From NCBI GenBank assembly GCA_003427395.1, contig BFEA01000016.1, positions 3,435,590 through 3,487,789 of the forward strand: a stretch of 52,200 nucleotides of DNA. Direction: 5' to 3'. This document shows positions 1 through 11,400 of this stretch, piece by piece (positions within the stretch are counted from its first letter, which is position 1; each line of letters begins with the position of its first letter). The notes beneath the pieces are model-generated. The model was not told the origin of the DNA and did no database searches. It saw only the letters and a list, made by a program, of their open reading frames with translations. The DNA is from Chara braunii. Taxonomy: Eukaryota; Streptophyta; Charophyceae; Charales; Characeae. Position numbers and translations under genes: made by a program.

Positions 1-3000
1 TTTTTTTTTTAACAAACAACCCAAGTGAATGCTAGAGGTGCTGATAAGAGCAGACACCACTAGCATGCTCGGGGAGGCTCCATCTATTGGTGGGGAGCGG
101 CACCTGCTGGAGATCGGGTCCAGCGTCCCTCATCATTTATACCCAAGTGTTCTGAAAGCCACCCGAAGTCATGTAAGCATGCCACGTGTCCCTCCCACAG
201 AATACATACGAGATCAACCAAAACAACACGCTTGCACACGCTATTATGTGATGAGCAGCATTGATTGCCCTCAACAAAAGGGATTAACTGCTCATCGTGG
301 TTGAGACAAAATCCATATTCTGAAACCGTCAACATTCACTAACAAAACCTTCGCAGCACCATGAAAGGGAGGGGCAATCAGAATATAGAATTAGATCGAC
401 TATTATAGCCAATTTCGAAATCATCACCGAGTTATCCGAAAATCGCCGTGTCCCCCCACTATCCTCATAATAAATGACTGAGCCCAAACTTGAAGCTCTT
501 ACTGCGTCACAATATGGAGGGACACTAAAATCAAAGTTAGATTTCCCACAAATGCCGCCCCCCACAATCTTCGCAATCCATGACTCTACACAAGGCGGGG
601 GGCATTGAAACAATCAGGGTGTTGTCCTCACTATCTCACCCCTTCTCGCCACCATCCCACCCCCTATGACGCCCAAACCTCACGCCCAGCACGGCTTCCT
701 GATCGGAGTAGAGTGTGGGTCTGGAAGTGCGAAAAGGGGTGTGCCAAGGATTTTTGGGAAAGTGGGGGTGGAGTCCCAGGTCAGAACTGAGATCTCCTGT
801 GGCGGAGTTTTTCGGGGGACGAGTGCAATTGGGCGGAGAGGGCGGACCTCCTCTGATCATAAGGCAGATGGCATGCGCGGGTCATTCAAGGTCGGGCAAG
901 TAATTGGTTCCGAGGACGGCGGTTTGCGGGAAGGTCCCACCGGGGCGGGTGGGGTTCCGATGAGTCGGGCCGTCTGAAGTTGCCACGTGGTGCCGGTCGT
1001 CGCGCGTTCGGGTTAGGCCTTCGCTATTACGGGGCCCTCTGGTCGCCGCGTCGTCGGCAATTTCCGCTGGGCGTGCTGGGCCAGTATGGGGCTATGGCCT
1101 TCCACGGGACAACGCTGAGTCGGTGATACAAAAGAAGAAGACGGAAGGGAGGGAAGCTGGTGGAGATAACGACAAATCTGGGGTGGGTGAAGTAGTGGGT
1201 GTGGTTCTGAGTGGGGAAATCAGAGCACCGAGGGTCGCTAGTGCTGGCGCAGTGAAACTCCCAAGGACACAGTCGATTCTCTATTAGGCAAAGGTATCTC
1301 TATCAAAGGCTTTCCTCTATCCAAGGGGTGAAATAGTCCGGGTCGTACAACAACGACTCTGAGCTCTCGGAGTGTGTCATTATGTCATCGCAGAGCTGCG
1401 AGATGCCTGAGGGCGTGTCTGGGCCGATTGTGATCACCGCGTGCGAGCACGTGCAGGCTGCGCGAATCGAGTTGCGCTTACGCGTGTTCGCACGGGGTGG
1501 CCGTATCCAATCAAACAGTACTCCTGCAATTGATGAATCGACGCTCGGGGACACGTGTAAAGGCGCAAATCAGGTCGTGATTACACGCGTCCTCGCGCGG
1601 CGTTTGCTGGGGGTCAGACATTCGATTGTCTAATCACTCCGTAATTTTCGAGCAGGCAGTAAACAAAGGCAAAGGCAAAAAGATAAGCAACCAAACATGA
1701 CATCCATTCATTCATACACCATATCCGAGATGGGAAAATCGCGGGGACAAGGGTGAGCGAAAAATCAAATCCAAATTCCGAAAGACAAAAACGGGCGAGT
1801 CACCCGGAGCCGAAATCAAAATTTATATACACGAGACAAAAGGGAGAAAAGATAAAAGAAACAGCAAATTCGCGTCCATCAACCTCAGCTCCCTCTTCCT
1901 CTCTCTCTCTCTCTCTCTCTCTCCGATGCGGACAGTCCGTCGTCGTGCACCAACCCATGAAGCCGTCACCCCGCTTAGTCCTCCCGCACCCGTCTGGTTC
2001 GCCCGCGCCCACATTCCGCTGTGGCCCGCGTCAACCCCACGCGTTTGGCACCAGCTCGTCGGTTCGCCCGACTCCTACTCTACTCACCTCTTACTTCGCT
2101 CATGTGCAAACCCTCTCTGATCGCGCAACCCCGAGTTTCCAACAGCTGGTTAAGAGAGCTAACTAATCGCGCATCCGAAATTTATAGCGTGCATGCATGC
2201 GCGAGGAACACAGAATTACAAAGACTTAGAAGGAGAGAAGGGGGAGGGATTGCCTACGCCTGCATGGCCAGAACGCGGCGCTCCACGCATCGATCCGATC
2301 ATGCAGACCGTGGCTACCAAAAACACAGCAAGAGAAAGAGAAGAGGGCCGGGAAAGACGAAGCACAAGAAGAAAGATACAGTTACAATGGCGCAAGTCCA
2401 AAATTACAGTTACACACCCGATTAAAGGCGCCGACTAAACAGAATTCCGTTGCAGCCGCATAAAGAAGCGGGTAAGCAAAAGGCGTCGCGCGGCAAAAGA
2501 AAGTCCTAATTACAAAATTCCTAAATTCCTATCTAATGAGAAAAAGCAAAAAGCACAAGTTCCGGGAAGAAAGTCTGAAATTCCAAGAGCCATCGGGGCT
2601 CGACAAGATTCGAAAAAGAATTCGAAGAAAAATTTGAAAAGGAAATTTCAAAAAGAACGAAGCAAAATTCCCGCGTGATGTCCGTGCCTAAAAAGTTCCG
2701 AAACCGAAACAAAAGAAAGGACGTCAACATTTATTATTCGCACGCTCGGTGGCGCGCCAGCCATCCGCTCAACCAATCAATCGCCCATCCCGGGACTCAC
2801 CCAGCTTCGCACTCAGCCATCCGAAAAGAATCGACGTAAAAGACGAAGAAGCGAGGGTACTGGTGTAATTTCCCATCCATCCCAATCTTCCGTAATTGGC
2901 CCAACCTTCCCAGCTTAGGATCCCTCATTGCAATCGCTCAGAAAGTCGCGCGCTACAGAAAGTGGTTCGTCACATATGTGACGCCCAGGGTTCCAATATT

Positions 3001-3180
3001 AGCAAGTTCCTGCTTGCTTGTTGACACGTGTCAATTTCTCTAATCGACCGACACGCGGAGCTTTTCTTTCTATGACACTCACCGTTTGAATGAGTGTGGA
3101 CGTCGTCCATCGTGGCAGACACACCTCTACTACTAATTCCTCAGGAAGGGCCATTGACGATCCAAGGAGGGGATGACACG
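1..3180. other. Stretch without a recognised gene
   Basis: I see no convincing gene here. Two adjoining minus-strand open frames (613-329 and 335-84) have mixed amino-acid composition and could be decayed coding sequence, but they match no family I know and show no clear splice borders. 600-1120 is G-rich on the plus strand, 2450-2720 is A-rich, and 1901-1923 is a short CT run. The palindromic TTGACACGTGTCAA at about 3020 contains a G-box-like ACGT core. The left end of the minus-strand retrotransposon may lie near here, but I could not find its LTR. Confidence 0.5.
1901..1923. repeat. (CT)n microsatellite
   Basis: About eleven CT dinucleotides in a row within otherwise unique sequence. Open frames across it on either strand are caused by the repeat. 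Confidence 0.9.
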
Positions 3181-3919
3181 TGCCCGTCAGTCATACATCA
3201 GCGGGCGCCAGGGAGGAGAAAAGGGAGATAGTACATGGAGGGGTGGCGAGGTGGAGGGTTGATTGGTAGCGGGGGAAGGAAGCTTTCCATTCCGACCACC
3301 GTCACCGGGAGTTCCTGATAGCGAACGATCCGGCGAAAGCGGGGGAATCGGTTGCCAGTGTGAGGGAGGGATGCGAGGTAATCGGGGTAGAGGGTGGTAA
3401 AGGTTTGGAAAAGCGCCGCGTGGAAGTGGTCGTGGTTCTCTCATGTGGGGATAGTCCCCGTAATCATGCAGTATACCTCGATCATATTGTGGCCTCGCCA
3501 CGCGGCGCTAAGGGCAGAAGGCAGGGAGGGCGCATCGGGTGGAACGGTGGGGATGAACAGTGACAGCGAGGCGGGTAATGTAGAAAAAGCGAAAGGTATC
3601 GATGGGGAAGGTAACGCGAGTGGTGATCTGGCAGGAAGAGAGGTGGTCAAGGGGACGGCGGGATAATGACCGGGGACGAAGCCCGATGCCTCGCATAGGT
3701 ACATGGACGAGTTGGTGTACGGTCGGTGGCGGAGGGGGAGGGGGATTGGCGTCGTCGCCTTGCCGGTGCAGCCGAAGTCTCAGCAGCTGGGTCCCCATGC
3801 TCGAGCTTGGGTGGCTCTGGATCTCGCCCTGGATCGTCGATGGTCAGCGGACCTGCTGCGCTGGCAAACTCCAGTTGTCGCTTTCCGGCCGTGATCTCCT
3901 CCCTCTTCTGCGCTTGGGC

Positions 3920-4738
3920 CTATTCTCGAGCCTCCGCACGCACCTCCTCCTCAAATCCTTCCCACTCGGACTCTTCTAGCTCCTCCTGGTCTTCTTCTTC
4001 TTCCTCCTCATCATCTTGTTCTTCTTCCTTCTCCTCCTCACTTTGCTCCCCTTCGCTGTGCTCACTGTAACTCCCCTCTTCGGGAGTTTCTTCCTCGTCG
4101 GCCTCTTTTTCGGCTTCTTCTTCTTCGTCTGAGCTTTCCTCTTCCGCTTCAATCTCTACCTCCTCGTTCTCGGAAGCCGTCCGATCTTGAAAGAAGGCGA
4201 GATCGACTATTTCGTGCGGGTCCAGATAACCGTGCCATGACGGTGGGTTGCGACCGCTTCCTGGTTCCTCCAAGCACGCTGACAACTGAAGATATGGTGT
4301 CAACATGCGTGGGAGGGCGTGCGGGACTGGGCTGTTGTCGCTCTGCGAGACGATCTCAAGTGGGAGGTCGTCGGCCAGCTGCGCAAGGGGGACCGTTAGC
4401 TCTTGCACGATCAGTTGGTGATGGTCGGGCCGCACCAATCTGAAGAGGAATCCAAGCAGATCGCCTTCCACTCCCGTTCTCCACTCTTGGATGATAAGCA
4501 GCTCAAGGTACTCGGCCCACTGGCAGTGATCCTCGTGCCGCGTCCACGTGACCTTTACTCCAACCAGACACACCGACAGCTCGGCGACGTGTTCTCGCCA
4601 ACGCCTCCACTGCTGGGGATCAAGGAGGGGGACAGCGAGTGACTCCAGACAAAAGGAGAGATGCGGATGGACGCCGGACTGCCAGAAGGTGGGGAAGAAA
4701 GAAGGGAGGTCGAAAGTGGAGATGGGGGATGGGTTCAT
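3920..4738 (-). CDS. Acidic ORF downstream of integrase, unknown function
   Basis: A 272-codon minus-strand ORF, one of the longest uninterrupted frames in the window. Residues 1 to about 190 look globular, with many Trp and Leu residues (a VAVPLLDPQQWRRW-like region, then VTWTRHEDHCQWAEYLELLI). From about residue 190 the protein is almost entirely Glu/Asp with Ser, a strongly acidic tail of roughly 70 residues. The ATG at 4738 is preceded by an in-frame stop, so this start is reasonable. It follows the integrase and the 4843-5217 ORF on the same strand and is probably part of the retrotransposon. Acidic tails occur in histone- or chromatin-binding proteins, but that link is only a guess. An independent host gene is the alternative. 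Confidence 0.5.
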   Translation of the reverse strand: MNPSPISTFDLPSFFPTFWQSGVHPHLSFCLESLAVPLLDPQQWRRWREHVAELSVCLVGVKVTWTRHEDHCQWAEYLELLIIQEWRTGVEGDLLGFLFRLVRPDHHQLIVQELTVPLAQLADDLPLEIVSQSDNSPVPHALPRMLTPYLQLSACLEEPGSGRNPPSWHGYLDPHEIVDLAFFQDRTASENEEVEIEAEEESSDEEEEAEKEADEEETPEEGSYSEHSEGEQSEEEKEEEQDDEEEEEEDQEELEESEWEGFEEEVRAEARE

Positions 4739-4842
4739 TGAGGACGTTGGAAGGGGATAAGTTCAGGGAGCACCATTGCCGACTCGTGCTGGAAAGCTCG
4801 GATCCCGTCGAGGTCGACGCCGTCTGTGGGGAAAGGATTATC

Positions 4843-5217
4843 TCAGTGGGGCGTGAGCCAGCGATTCCACTCTGACGCCAATTGTTGCGCCCACAACCGC
4901 AACGTCGTCTTGATAGCCGTATGCCGCAACGGGCTGATGGTGCTGATGTCCCCGCTGAAGGCGACAACCGTAGACACGTGGCTGATTCCAGGAGCTGATC
5001 GCCGATGAACCGCTACCGCCTCCACCAAAACAACCGCCCGGTAACTGTCTGCAAATCGAAACTCAGTGGTTGCGTACACTCCCTGAGTACAGAAGAATTG
5101 CGCAAGTCGCCGAAGGTCCGGACTGAGCCGCGGATGATGAACTTGTCGGATCGTCGAGATGTAACACCGTGGTACCAGCAGAGGATCGCCGAGAGCTCGC
5201 TCCGTCAGAAAACTCAT
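4843..5217 (-). CDS. ORF downstream of integrase, unknown function
   Basis: A 124-codon minus-strand frame located 180 bases after the integrase C-terminus and on the same strand. It has an ordinary globular-looking composition, with a segment APGISHVSTVVAFSGDIST and a Trp-rich end. I do not recognise it. Its position corresponds to where some plant gypsy elements carry an extra or envelope-position ORF. It has no obvious signal peptide or transmembrane helix, so nothing supports an envelope function. It may once have been joined to the acidic ORF that follows at 4738, which is in another frame. Confidence 0.4.
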   Translation of the reverse strand: MSFLTERALGDPLLVPRCYISTIRQVHHPRLSPDLRRLAQFFCTQGVYATTEFRFADSYRAVVLVEAVAVHRRSAPGISHVSTVVAFSGDISTISPLRHTAIKTTLRLWAQQLASEWNRWLTPH

Positions 5218-5400
5218 GGCGATGGTGACGGGGACGGAGAAGGAGAACGAGAAGGAGATGGGGAAACAGGCGATAAGCAGTCGTCGTCTTCTTCCGCAGT
5301 GGGGGAGGAATCAGATGAAGACAAAGATGGGGAAGAAGGAAGGGGACGAAGGTAGGACACGTGGCGGATGATCGGACGAGCCGATCGGCTGCCGGAGACC

Positions 5401-5823
5401 TCAGGCGAGAGCCGCCCGCACGGTGTTCACACCATTTGGTCCGAGCTCAATCACGTGGAATCGCCCGAAGAATCGTGGCGCTAGCTTACCCTGGCGAGCA
5501 CATTTCCTCACCTGCACGATGTACCCCAATTTGTACTGGGGTCGTGGACCTGCGTTCCCGTTCCGGGCCTCGTAGCTTCGGACCTGTCGGCCGTGGGCCA
5601 ACTCGGTCAGTTTCTGGCGTTTTCGGGCTAGCCTGGGGAGGGACCGTTCCATTAGCTCTAAGTGCCGCTTGGCCTTGTCTCGAACCGTGACCCTTGTGGG
5701 CCGCCGGTTGAGCGTCGATTTATCGGGGAGGCTCGGTATCGAAACGCAAGTGACGCTATTGGTTCTTAATTGGAAGGGGCTCAGGCCCGTTGATTCGTGG
5801 GGCGTTCCACGATGGACCGCCAA
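5401..5823 (-). pseudogene. Integrase C-terminal region
   Basis: A 140-codon minus-strand frame that continues the integrase. It starts with a segment typical of the post-catalytic helix (HRGTPHESTGLSPFQL, matching the TGxSPFxL signature), then a basic helix and a PQYKLGYIVQVRK segment followed by KLAPRFFGRFHVIELG. That last part matches the GPY/F-type module (KLxPRFxGPFxV) of gypsy integrases. No chromodomain is visible before the stop at 5401. The gap to the preceding integrase ORF (5824-5928) holds stops, so the two halves are separated by lesions. Confidence 0.8.
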
Positions 5824-5928
5824 GATGTGGTCTACAATATCAGGCCAGGGCCTGAGGTCCTGTGCCGCGATGTTTCGTCAGAGTGCTGTCTTTATCACCG
5901 TATTCGCGTTTTCTATCAACCCATTGGA

Positions 5929-6704
5929 TTATGACATGTGGGGTGCGGTATTTCGCACAGCGACACCATGTATGACCAGGTTCCTTAATACTTCCCCTCT
6001 GAATTCTGCCCCGTTGTTGGTCAAGAGTTCTTCCGTATCCTGGTGCATCCCAAGAAAACGGTTAACATACCGCGCGATTTCGGCAGCTTGCCGCGTGCAA
6101 CATGGATAGGCCTCGATCCATTTCGAAAAATGGTCGACAAATACCAGCAGGACTGAATATTCACAACTACTAGGGCCAGGGGGTACCACGATATCGGTAG
6201 TATCCATACTCACCCTTTGAAACGGCCGCTCGACTACCGTTGGTACTATCGATCTTGGCGGCTGGGTCGGCGCCTTATCCGCAGCGCAGACTTGACAATT
6301 CGCGACGATGAACTTCACATCGTCCCGGATATTGGACCAGTACCATTCATTTTTTTCGATTGTCGACTCTGTAATCTGTACGGCGAAATGGGCTGTCGTT
6401 TCTTCGTGTGCTGTCTTCACCCAGTCATACCTCATGAACGGGTGTGGTACAACCATCCAATCCCACTGCCGTCCGTTTTCCGTTTTTCTAATCTACCCTG
6501 GACCCATCGATAATCTCGAGCCCTTTCATTAGCCCTCCTTCGATCTTCCTTGGTAAAATCCTGGAGAGGGTTACCCACTAAGGTGGCAATCAAAGCAATA
6601 TCGGTCCATACCTTAGCCCTTCTAAACTTCCGGGTCTTTTCTAGCCCTTCTGACGTGGCATCCAAAAAGCGAGCCGCGGTCGGAATCTTGTCGACCCGAC
6701 ACAA
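5929..6704 (-). pseudogene. Integrase: zinc finger and catalytic core, inactivated
   Basis: Two minus-strand frames (6704-6432, then 6456-5929). The second starts with an HHCC zinc-binding module: His-x5-His, then NCQVCAADK with the Cys-x2-Cys pair. The core follows, with the first Asp in SMDTTDIVVP, the FVDHFSKWIEAYP segment, and LLTNNGAEF where functional integrases have LLTDNG: the second catalytic Asp is Asn (GAT to AAT). The frame stops shortly after APHMS, before the catalytic Glu. The upstream frame is probably the spacer between RNase H and integrase. Integrase inserts the cDNA into the genome; this copy cannot. Confidence 0.88.
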
Positions 6705-7142
6705 GGGGCACAGCCACGACTTATCGTCATTTCTGTATTGGATGCACGAGCCATGGGCTCATGCGACACATTGTCGACAATCTACCCATTCCGCATACCC
6801 TTCCCTGTTAGAACGCATGGAGACCGAATATACGTGAGAAATTGCTTCGCAAAAATAACAAAATTTATCAGGCAGGGAGAGAAGAGATGAAGAGGAGAGG
6901 GGAGAAAGAGGGGTAGTGGGGTTACCTCCGTCACCCATTGCCACCGGCCTGCTTGTTACCACGTGGGAGAACTGCCACTTGGGAGAATTCCCACTTGTCC
7001 CGTTTGTCGGTTCTGACTCCTTTCACGGAGTGATTTCCTTGCCCTTAGGTACTTTAGTGGACCGATGCAGATGTGTCAGTCAGTCTGCGTTGCCGTGTCT
7101 CTCTGTCTTTCGGTGAATGATGTCGAAGTCGTACTCCTATAG

Positions 7143-7517
7143 TCATACCGCCCAACGTCCAATCATGCCCGTGTAATTGGTGAGCTTCTTCAAGGCCAGC
7201 AGAGGCTCATGATCCGTCACGAGGCGGAACTTCCGTCCGTAGAGATATGGATGGAAGTGCTGGATTCCCCAGACTACCGCATAGCATTCGCCTTGGGGTG
7301 TTGCGTCATTCCTTCGTTCGTCTGACACCGTTCGCGACACGTACTCGATTACGTGTTCGTGACCATCGTTCCCCTTCTGTGCCGAAATGGCAGAGATCGT
7401 TTCAGGTCGCCAGTCCGTTATAAGAATAAATTGCTTGGCAGGGTCCGGTCGGATCAAAACAGGTGCACTGACCAGGGCCTCTTTGAGTGCATCAAAGGTT
7501 TGTCCACACTCAGAGTC
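7143..7517 (-). pseudogene. RNase H domain of the minus-strand retrotransposon
   Basis: Same frame as the upstream RT. Landmarks include FILITDWRPETISAI, where the first catalytic Asp of gypsy RNase H lies in an (I/L)(T/D)D context, GECYAVVWGIQHFHPYLYG with the Glu helix, and FRLVTDHEPL with the second Asp. Just after GRWAV the frame meets TGA and then TAG within three codons, in a stretch that otherwise still reads as the RNase H end. Both stops are one C-to-T change from Arg and Gln codons, a pattern expected from deamination of methylated, silenced copies. This domain would remove RNA from the RNA-DNA hybrid. Confidence 0.85.
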
Positions 7518-8690
7518 TCACTGCAGAGGCTGGTCCTTTCGAAGCAGGTTCGTGAGAGGTCGAGCAATCGCCACAAACCCTCTGATAAAACGGCGGTAGT
7601 ACGACGCCAGGCCTAAGAAGGTTCGAACCTGCGTCAGCGACGTGGGAACTGGGGCTTCCTCCACAGCCGCCACTTTTCTGGAATCCGGTCGCAACCCTCC
7701 ACGTGTCACTACGTAGCCCAAGAACGAAATTTCCGAGAGGAAAAATTCGCTCTTCTCGAGTGCAACCTTGAATCCAGCATCTCTCAATGCTCCCAATGTC
7801 CACTCGATGTGTTGCGCATGTCCGTGATAGGTCTCCGAATAGACAAGAATATCGTCCATGTATACAATTACACAGAAGTTAATCATTCCTTGCGTCAGCC
7901 GTATCTTGTTGACGACGTTTTGGAACGTCACGTTCATCGCTCGCTGAAACGTGGCAGGCGCGTTACAAATTTTCATCGAGCACCGAACCCACTGCCATGT
8001 GCCCTCAAACAATATGAAGGGCGTGTTTGGCCGATCTTCCTCTTTAACCAGAATGTGATGGAAGCCATGCCGAATATCAAACTTACTAAAATAATTAGCA
8101 CATCCAATCGCCTCCAGCAAATCATCAATCCAGGGGAGGGGATACACATCTTTAATCGTGATTTCATTCAGTTTGCGACAATTAATGCATATGCGGATTG
8201 ATCCGTTCTTCTTTGGTATTAACACTACTGGAAATGACCATGGTCCGGTGGCAGGTTCGATCCAACCGCTTGCTTCGAATTCCCAAATTCGTTCGTGAGC
8301 TTTTTTTCGCTCTATCAGGGAATACCGGTAAGGCTTGCAGTGGATTGGGGAATGATTTCCCGTCTGGATTTCATGTTGAATGACCAACGACAAGCCGATG
8401 GCAGTGTCCGTCATGCTAATTGCTCCCTGATACTCCGTCAGAATGTCCGCAATCAAACGATGAATCTCATCAGGTACGTACTGTGGCACGTGTAACTCGA
8501 AAAGTTGATCCCAGATCCGTACGTCGATCTGCTTCGTGCGTGCTTGTTTCGCCAGATCGGGTGGTGGCGCAAAGATAAACGAATGGTCCGATCGCCAAGA
8601 GAACACCGTGACCATCATCTGGGCGTCTTCCTCCCGGATGGCCCAGTGTCCTTCCGGGGTGATCCCATCGCAGATATCTTGCCATGGCAC
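7518..8690 (-). pseudogene. Reverse transcriptase, Ty3/gypsy type
   Basis: This 390-codon minus-strand frame carries the gypsy RT landmarks in order: a proline-rich entry segment ending PVVLIPKKNGSIRICINCRK, a FSKFDIRHGFH box containing the first catalytic Asp, an NAPATFQRAMN box, and the YMDDILVYS catalytic box with both Asp residues present. The connection domain follows with FLGLASYYRRFI. The canonical R in CIDYR-type boxes is still present as CINCRK. The frame ends at a TGA at 7518-7520 followed in the same frame by the start of RNase H, where a Trp codon would be expected, so this looks like a TGG-to-TGA nonsense change. RT would copy element RNA into DNA in the cytoplasmic particle. Confidence 0.9.
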
Positions 8691-8727
8691 GGTTCTAGTT
8701 GCAATCTTTACTCTGAGCTCATCTGAT

Positions 8728-9135
8728 TCAGCTTCGAGCCCCCAAGCGTAACAGTCGTACTTCTTTTGCGGGTGTCAAGAGGGACTTCGGGAGATCTGTG
8801 ATATCGCAGTAGTGTTTTTTGTCGTTGTATCGGGCGAGGAGAGGGGAGATTCCTTCGTACAGGGTTTGAGGGGGTTCCAAAGAAACGACCATCCTTGAAA
8901 TTTGTACGAGGGGTTCACCCAAAATCATCGCTTTGGTCCTTTGGATATTCCGACTGGTCAGATGCATCGTTCTTGCGATCGTTCTGGGTGGCGGGTAAGA
9001 AGTGCGTTGTCGTGCTAGCTTCAGAATTTCCGGATCATTTTCGTGCCCGATCCGCGAATTCCACATAGGGGGGCGGCCCCTCTTCCAACCCCCATGCATC
9101 GTGACCCTGCTCAAACGGCCTCCGTCGCTGAACAC
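8728..9135 (-). pseudogene. Linker between gag and RT (protease position)
   Basis: An open frame of 135 codons on the minus strand, one frame off the RT ORF that follows. Ty3/gypsy elements normally encode the aspartic protease here, but I see no D-[ST]-G active-site motif. The C-terminal part continues in sense into the RT region if a frameshift near 8730 is allowed. It is therefore either a degenerate protease-to-RT connector or an element-specific domain. I do not recognise it otherwise. Confidence 0.4.
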
Positions 9136-9681
9136 AACCCGGAATATTTGATGATATCGCTGGTATGGATAGTGGTGGCATTATAGTCGTTGTAATTGGC
9201 AATATGGCCGTGATGGCCTCTATCGGTGTGGTCGTTGTTACTATTGTTGATGATATTGATGTTGTTGATGATGTTGTTGATGATGTTGCTGCTGTTGATG
9301 CTGTCCATGTCATGCTATCTGGTGGACCACTCGCGTGTCCCGTCGCTAGAAGCCCAGCAAACATGTCTTTGACCTGCTGCAGCGTCCCAGCACACTCGTG
9401 GAGGGCAGTAATCGCCCGCGCTCTGTCAATCGCATCCCGCTGTCGAAGAGAGATCTGCTCATAAAGTTCCTCCTCCCACCGTCGTAGATCTCCATTCCCT
9501 CCAACAGAACGTCACATGGTAAGTCGCCATGTTCTTGACACAACACGGCATACATCTCCTTCAGCTGCCGTTTGTAGATGATCACAATAGACAACGCGGA
9601 CACTTCCTCCGCAGTCTGCAGGTCAAGAGAGGTTCCCTGCAGCCCCCCATGAGGCAAAGTCTTCACGCCCTCCCCTATCAT
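9035..9681 (-). pseudogene. gag-like region of the minus-strand retrotransposon
   Basis: Two overlapping minus-strand frames, 9681-9346 and 9364-9035, sit just upstream of the polymerase region where gag is expected. The first holds a charged segment that looks like a coiled coil once read across a frameshift near 9470-9500. The second runs into a Ser/Thr/Ile-rich low-complexity tract encoded by a GAT/GTT-type repeat (9245-9305). I see no CCHC zinc knuckle. Assignment rests on position rather than on a recognised motif, and the frameshift means the copy would not make an intact protein. Confidence 0.45.
9245..9305. repeat. Trinucleotide-type repeat, GAT/GTT/GCT
   Basis: An imperfect run of GATGTTGTT-like triplets. 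On the minus strand it encodes an Ile/Asn/Ser/Thr-rich stretch inside the gag-like ORF, so it may be an expanded linker in the retrotransposon protein. Confidence 0.7.
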
Positions 9682-10492
9682 TGCTATTGATGTCGAAAGC
9701 TGCCGCCACTATACGTCAATGTGTCAACAGTTCCACGGCTGGCGTCACCCCTGTCAGCGTGTCGCGGGACACCTACGTCGCCAACAACAGGCGCCACGTG
9801 GCAGAACACCACGCGCGTTTGCCGGGCGCGCGTACAGGCCTAGCGGCCGAAGGACCCCTCCCCCGGTCACTAGTCGAACCGGCAGACCGGGCCTTGCCGG
9901 ACTGGCGGCGACGGGGCGCTAGCGCTAGCACAGCTTCACCCCCTCCTTCCCCCTCTCTCTTGCTATGTTCTTCTCTCAATTTCCAACCCATGGTAATTTC
10001 TCAGTTCAGCTTCGTCAGTCAACTCTTCTACTACTACCGACAATAAAAAACTAGAACGAGAGCAACACCATAGCTCAGTACTGACGAGAGACGACGACCG
10101 TCAGACTTGTTGATGTTGATGACACCCTAATCGATGGCTCGTCTTGGCGGTGGGTCCAGCGACCAACGGGGCCGTTTGATAGCACTTTGCAGCGGCAACC
10201 GGGGTTCTCTCCCAATGTCTTTCTCTCTCTCCTTCTAAAATAAAAAAAAAGGGTCCTTTGGGCTGCATTCCCTGCAGCCCCCATCGTTCACCACTGGAAT
10301 GATTTTACGATTTTGGGTGGGGAGAAGCTTTCCAGGGAAGTGTCCAGGGAAATGTCCTCCTAGCCTAGGCCTACCTTGTTATCCTAGGCTCTTTTGCTAC
10401 CAACATGTAGGGACACATTTCTCTTTTTGCTGAGATCCACATATCTCTACGACGATATATCACACAATAATACAATACAGCAGCAATAAATA

Positions 10493-10544
10493 AACAACAA
10501 AAAAACAACAAAAAAACAACAAAAAAACAACAAAAAAACAACAA
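10493..10544. repeat. 11-bp A-rich tandem repeat
   Basis: About four to five copies of the unit CAACAAAAAAA in direct tandem. The Phe-rich minus-strand frame across it is caused by the repeat. Confidence 0.85.
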
Positions 10545-11400
10545 TGACACCCCCAAGGCCTCCCGCTCTGCGTGAAACGAAAGGCAAAAGCCACAAGGGC
10601 TAAGACAAGAGCGGACAACGGACACGTCGGCAGAGAGTCAATGTCATCTCATCTCATCTTCTATCCCAAGTCATCTCATCTCCGCATGTCCCAGTTGTCT
10701 GGCCACGCTCCACTACTAGCCAAATGTAAGAACTGATGAGCGCATCCTTCCGCTAGAACTGCGAATATTCATCTCCACTTCCCGCATTTGGCCAGCGGTG
10801 GATCAATGCCCACCCTTGTGTTTTGAGGGCACACTGCTGCAGCGGAAGGCAATGGGCCGAAGCAAGGTGAGGAGCTCATAAATGTAACGAACTACAGAAC
10901 GGGTTCTCGGGGCTGGTCGTCGTCACATGGCACCTGCAATGAAGGCGGGGCCTGTCGCGGCCTGAGTCCCCAGGCTGCCTGCGTTGGCGCGCTCTGACTG
11001 CCGAGTGCGCCTCTTTTTTTTCCCAGCAAGTACGGGCCCGACGTACGTAGGCGGGAGCATCTGGGCGCACCGCGCTCCCGTGATGGATGCTCCATTGCAC
11101 CGTGGATCATCTATCATGGCTCAGGTCCTTGGTTCCTTGGTAAGACCAAACGCCGAAGGGTAGGAGGGCGGGGGAGGCGGGGAGGCGGGCGCGGGCAGGC
11201 AGAGGCTAGGAGTTTGAAGAGCGGGAACGGAACTTTTGCCCTAAGTGAAGCAGAGCGGCTAATAGGGTCGGCAGGTTGCCGAAGGCTCGTGTGGTGGTCC
11301 CATCATCTCTCAGATTTCTTGGTCCCATCCCATTACTGCTTTCCACCGTAGAAATTGACGAGCGGTGGACCACACCAAAGCCTTTCCCGGCGCAGTGTGC

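Larger units (their letters stand above)
3900..9700 (-). mobile_element. Degenerate Ty3/gypsy LTR retrotransposon, minus strand
   Basis: On the minus strand the order is gag-like ORF (9681-9035), linker (9135-8728), reverse transcriptase (8690-7518), RNase H (7457-7143), integrase with HHCC zinc finger and catalytic core (6456-5929), integrase C-terminal part (5823-5401), then two further ORFs (5217-4843 and 4738-3920). RT before RNase H before integrase is the Ty3/gypsy order. The copy is dead: there are stops and frameshifts in every domain and a catalytic Asp of integrase reads Asn. I could not identify the LTRs or primer site, so the outer limits are those of the last recognisable ORFs; the right LTR would be expected beyond 9.7 kb and the left one below 3.9 kb. 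Confidence 0.85.

Noticed and set aside
605-977. Overlapping Gly/Arg-rich ORFs at 0.6-1.0 kb
   Set aside because: Open on both strands through GC-rich composition, with no recognisable motif or splice context.
3000-10290. LTR pair of the minus-strand element
   Set aside because: I compared 2950-3200 with 9700-10290 for a shared direct repeat and found only short chance matches, so no LTR is annotated.
10732-10760. CTGATGAG as a second hammerhead candidate
   Set aside because: No GAAA at the correct distance and no stem II. The same is true of CTGATGAG at about 48034.
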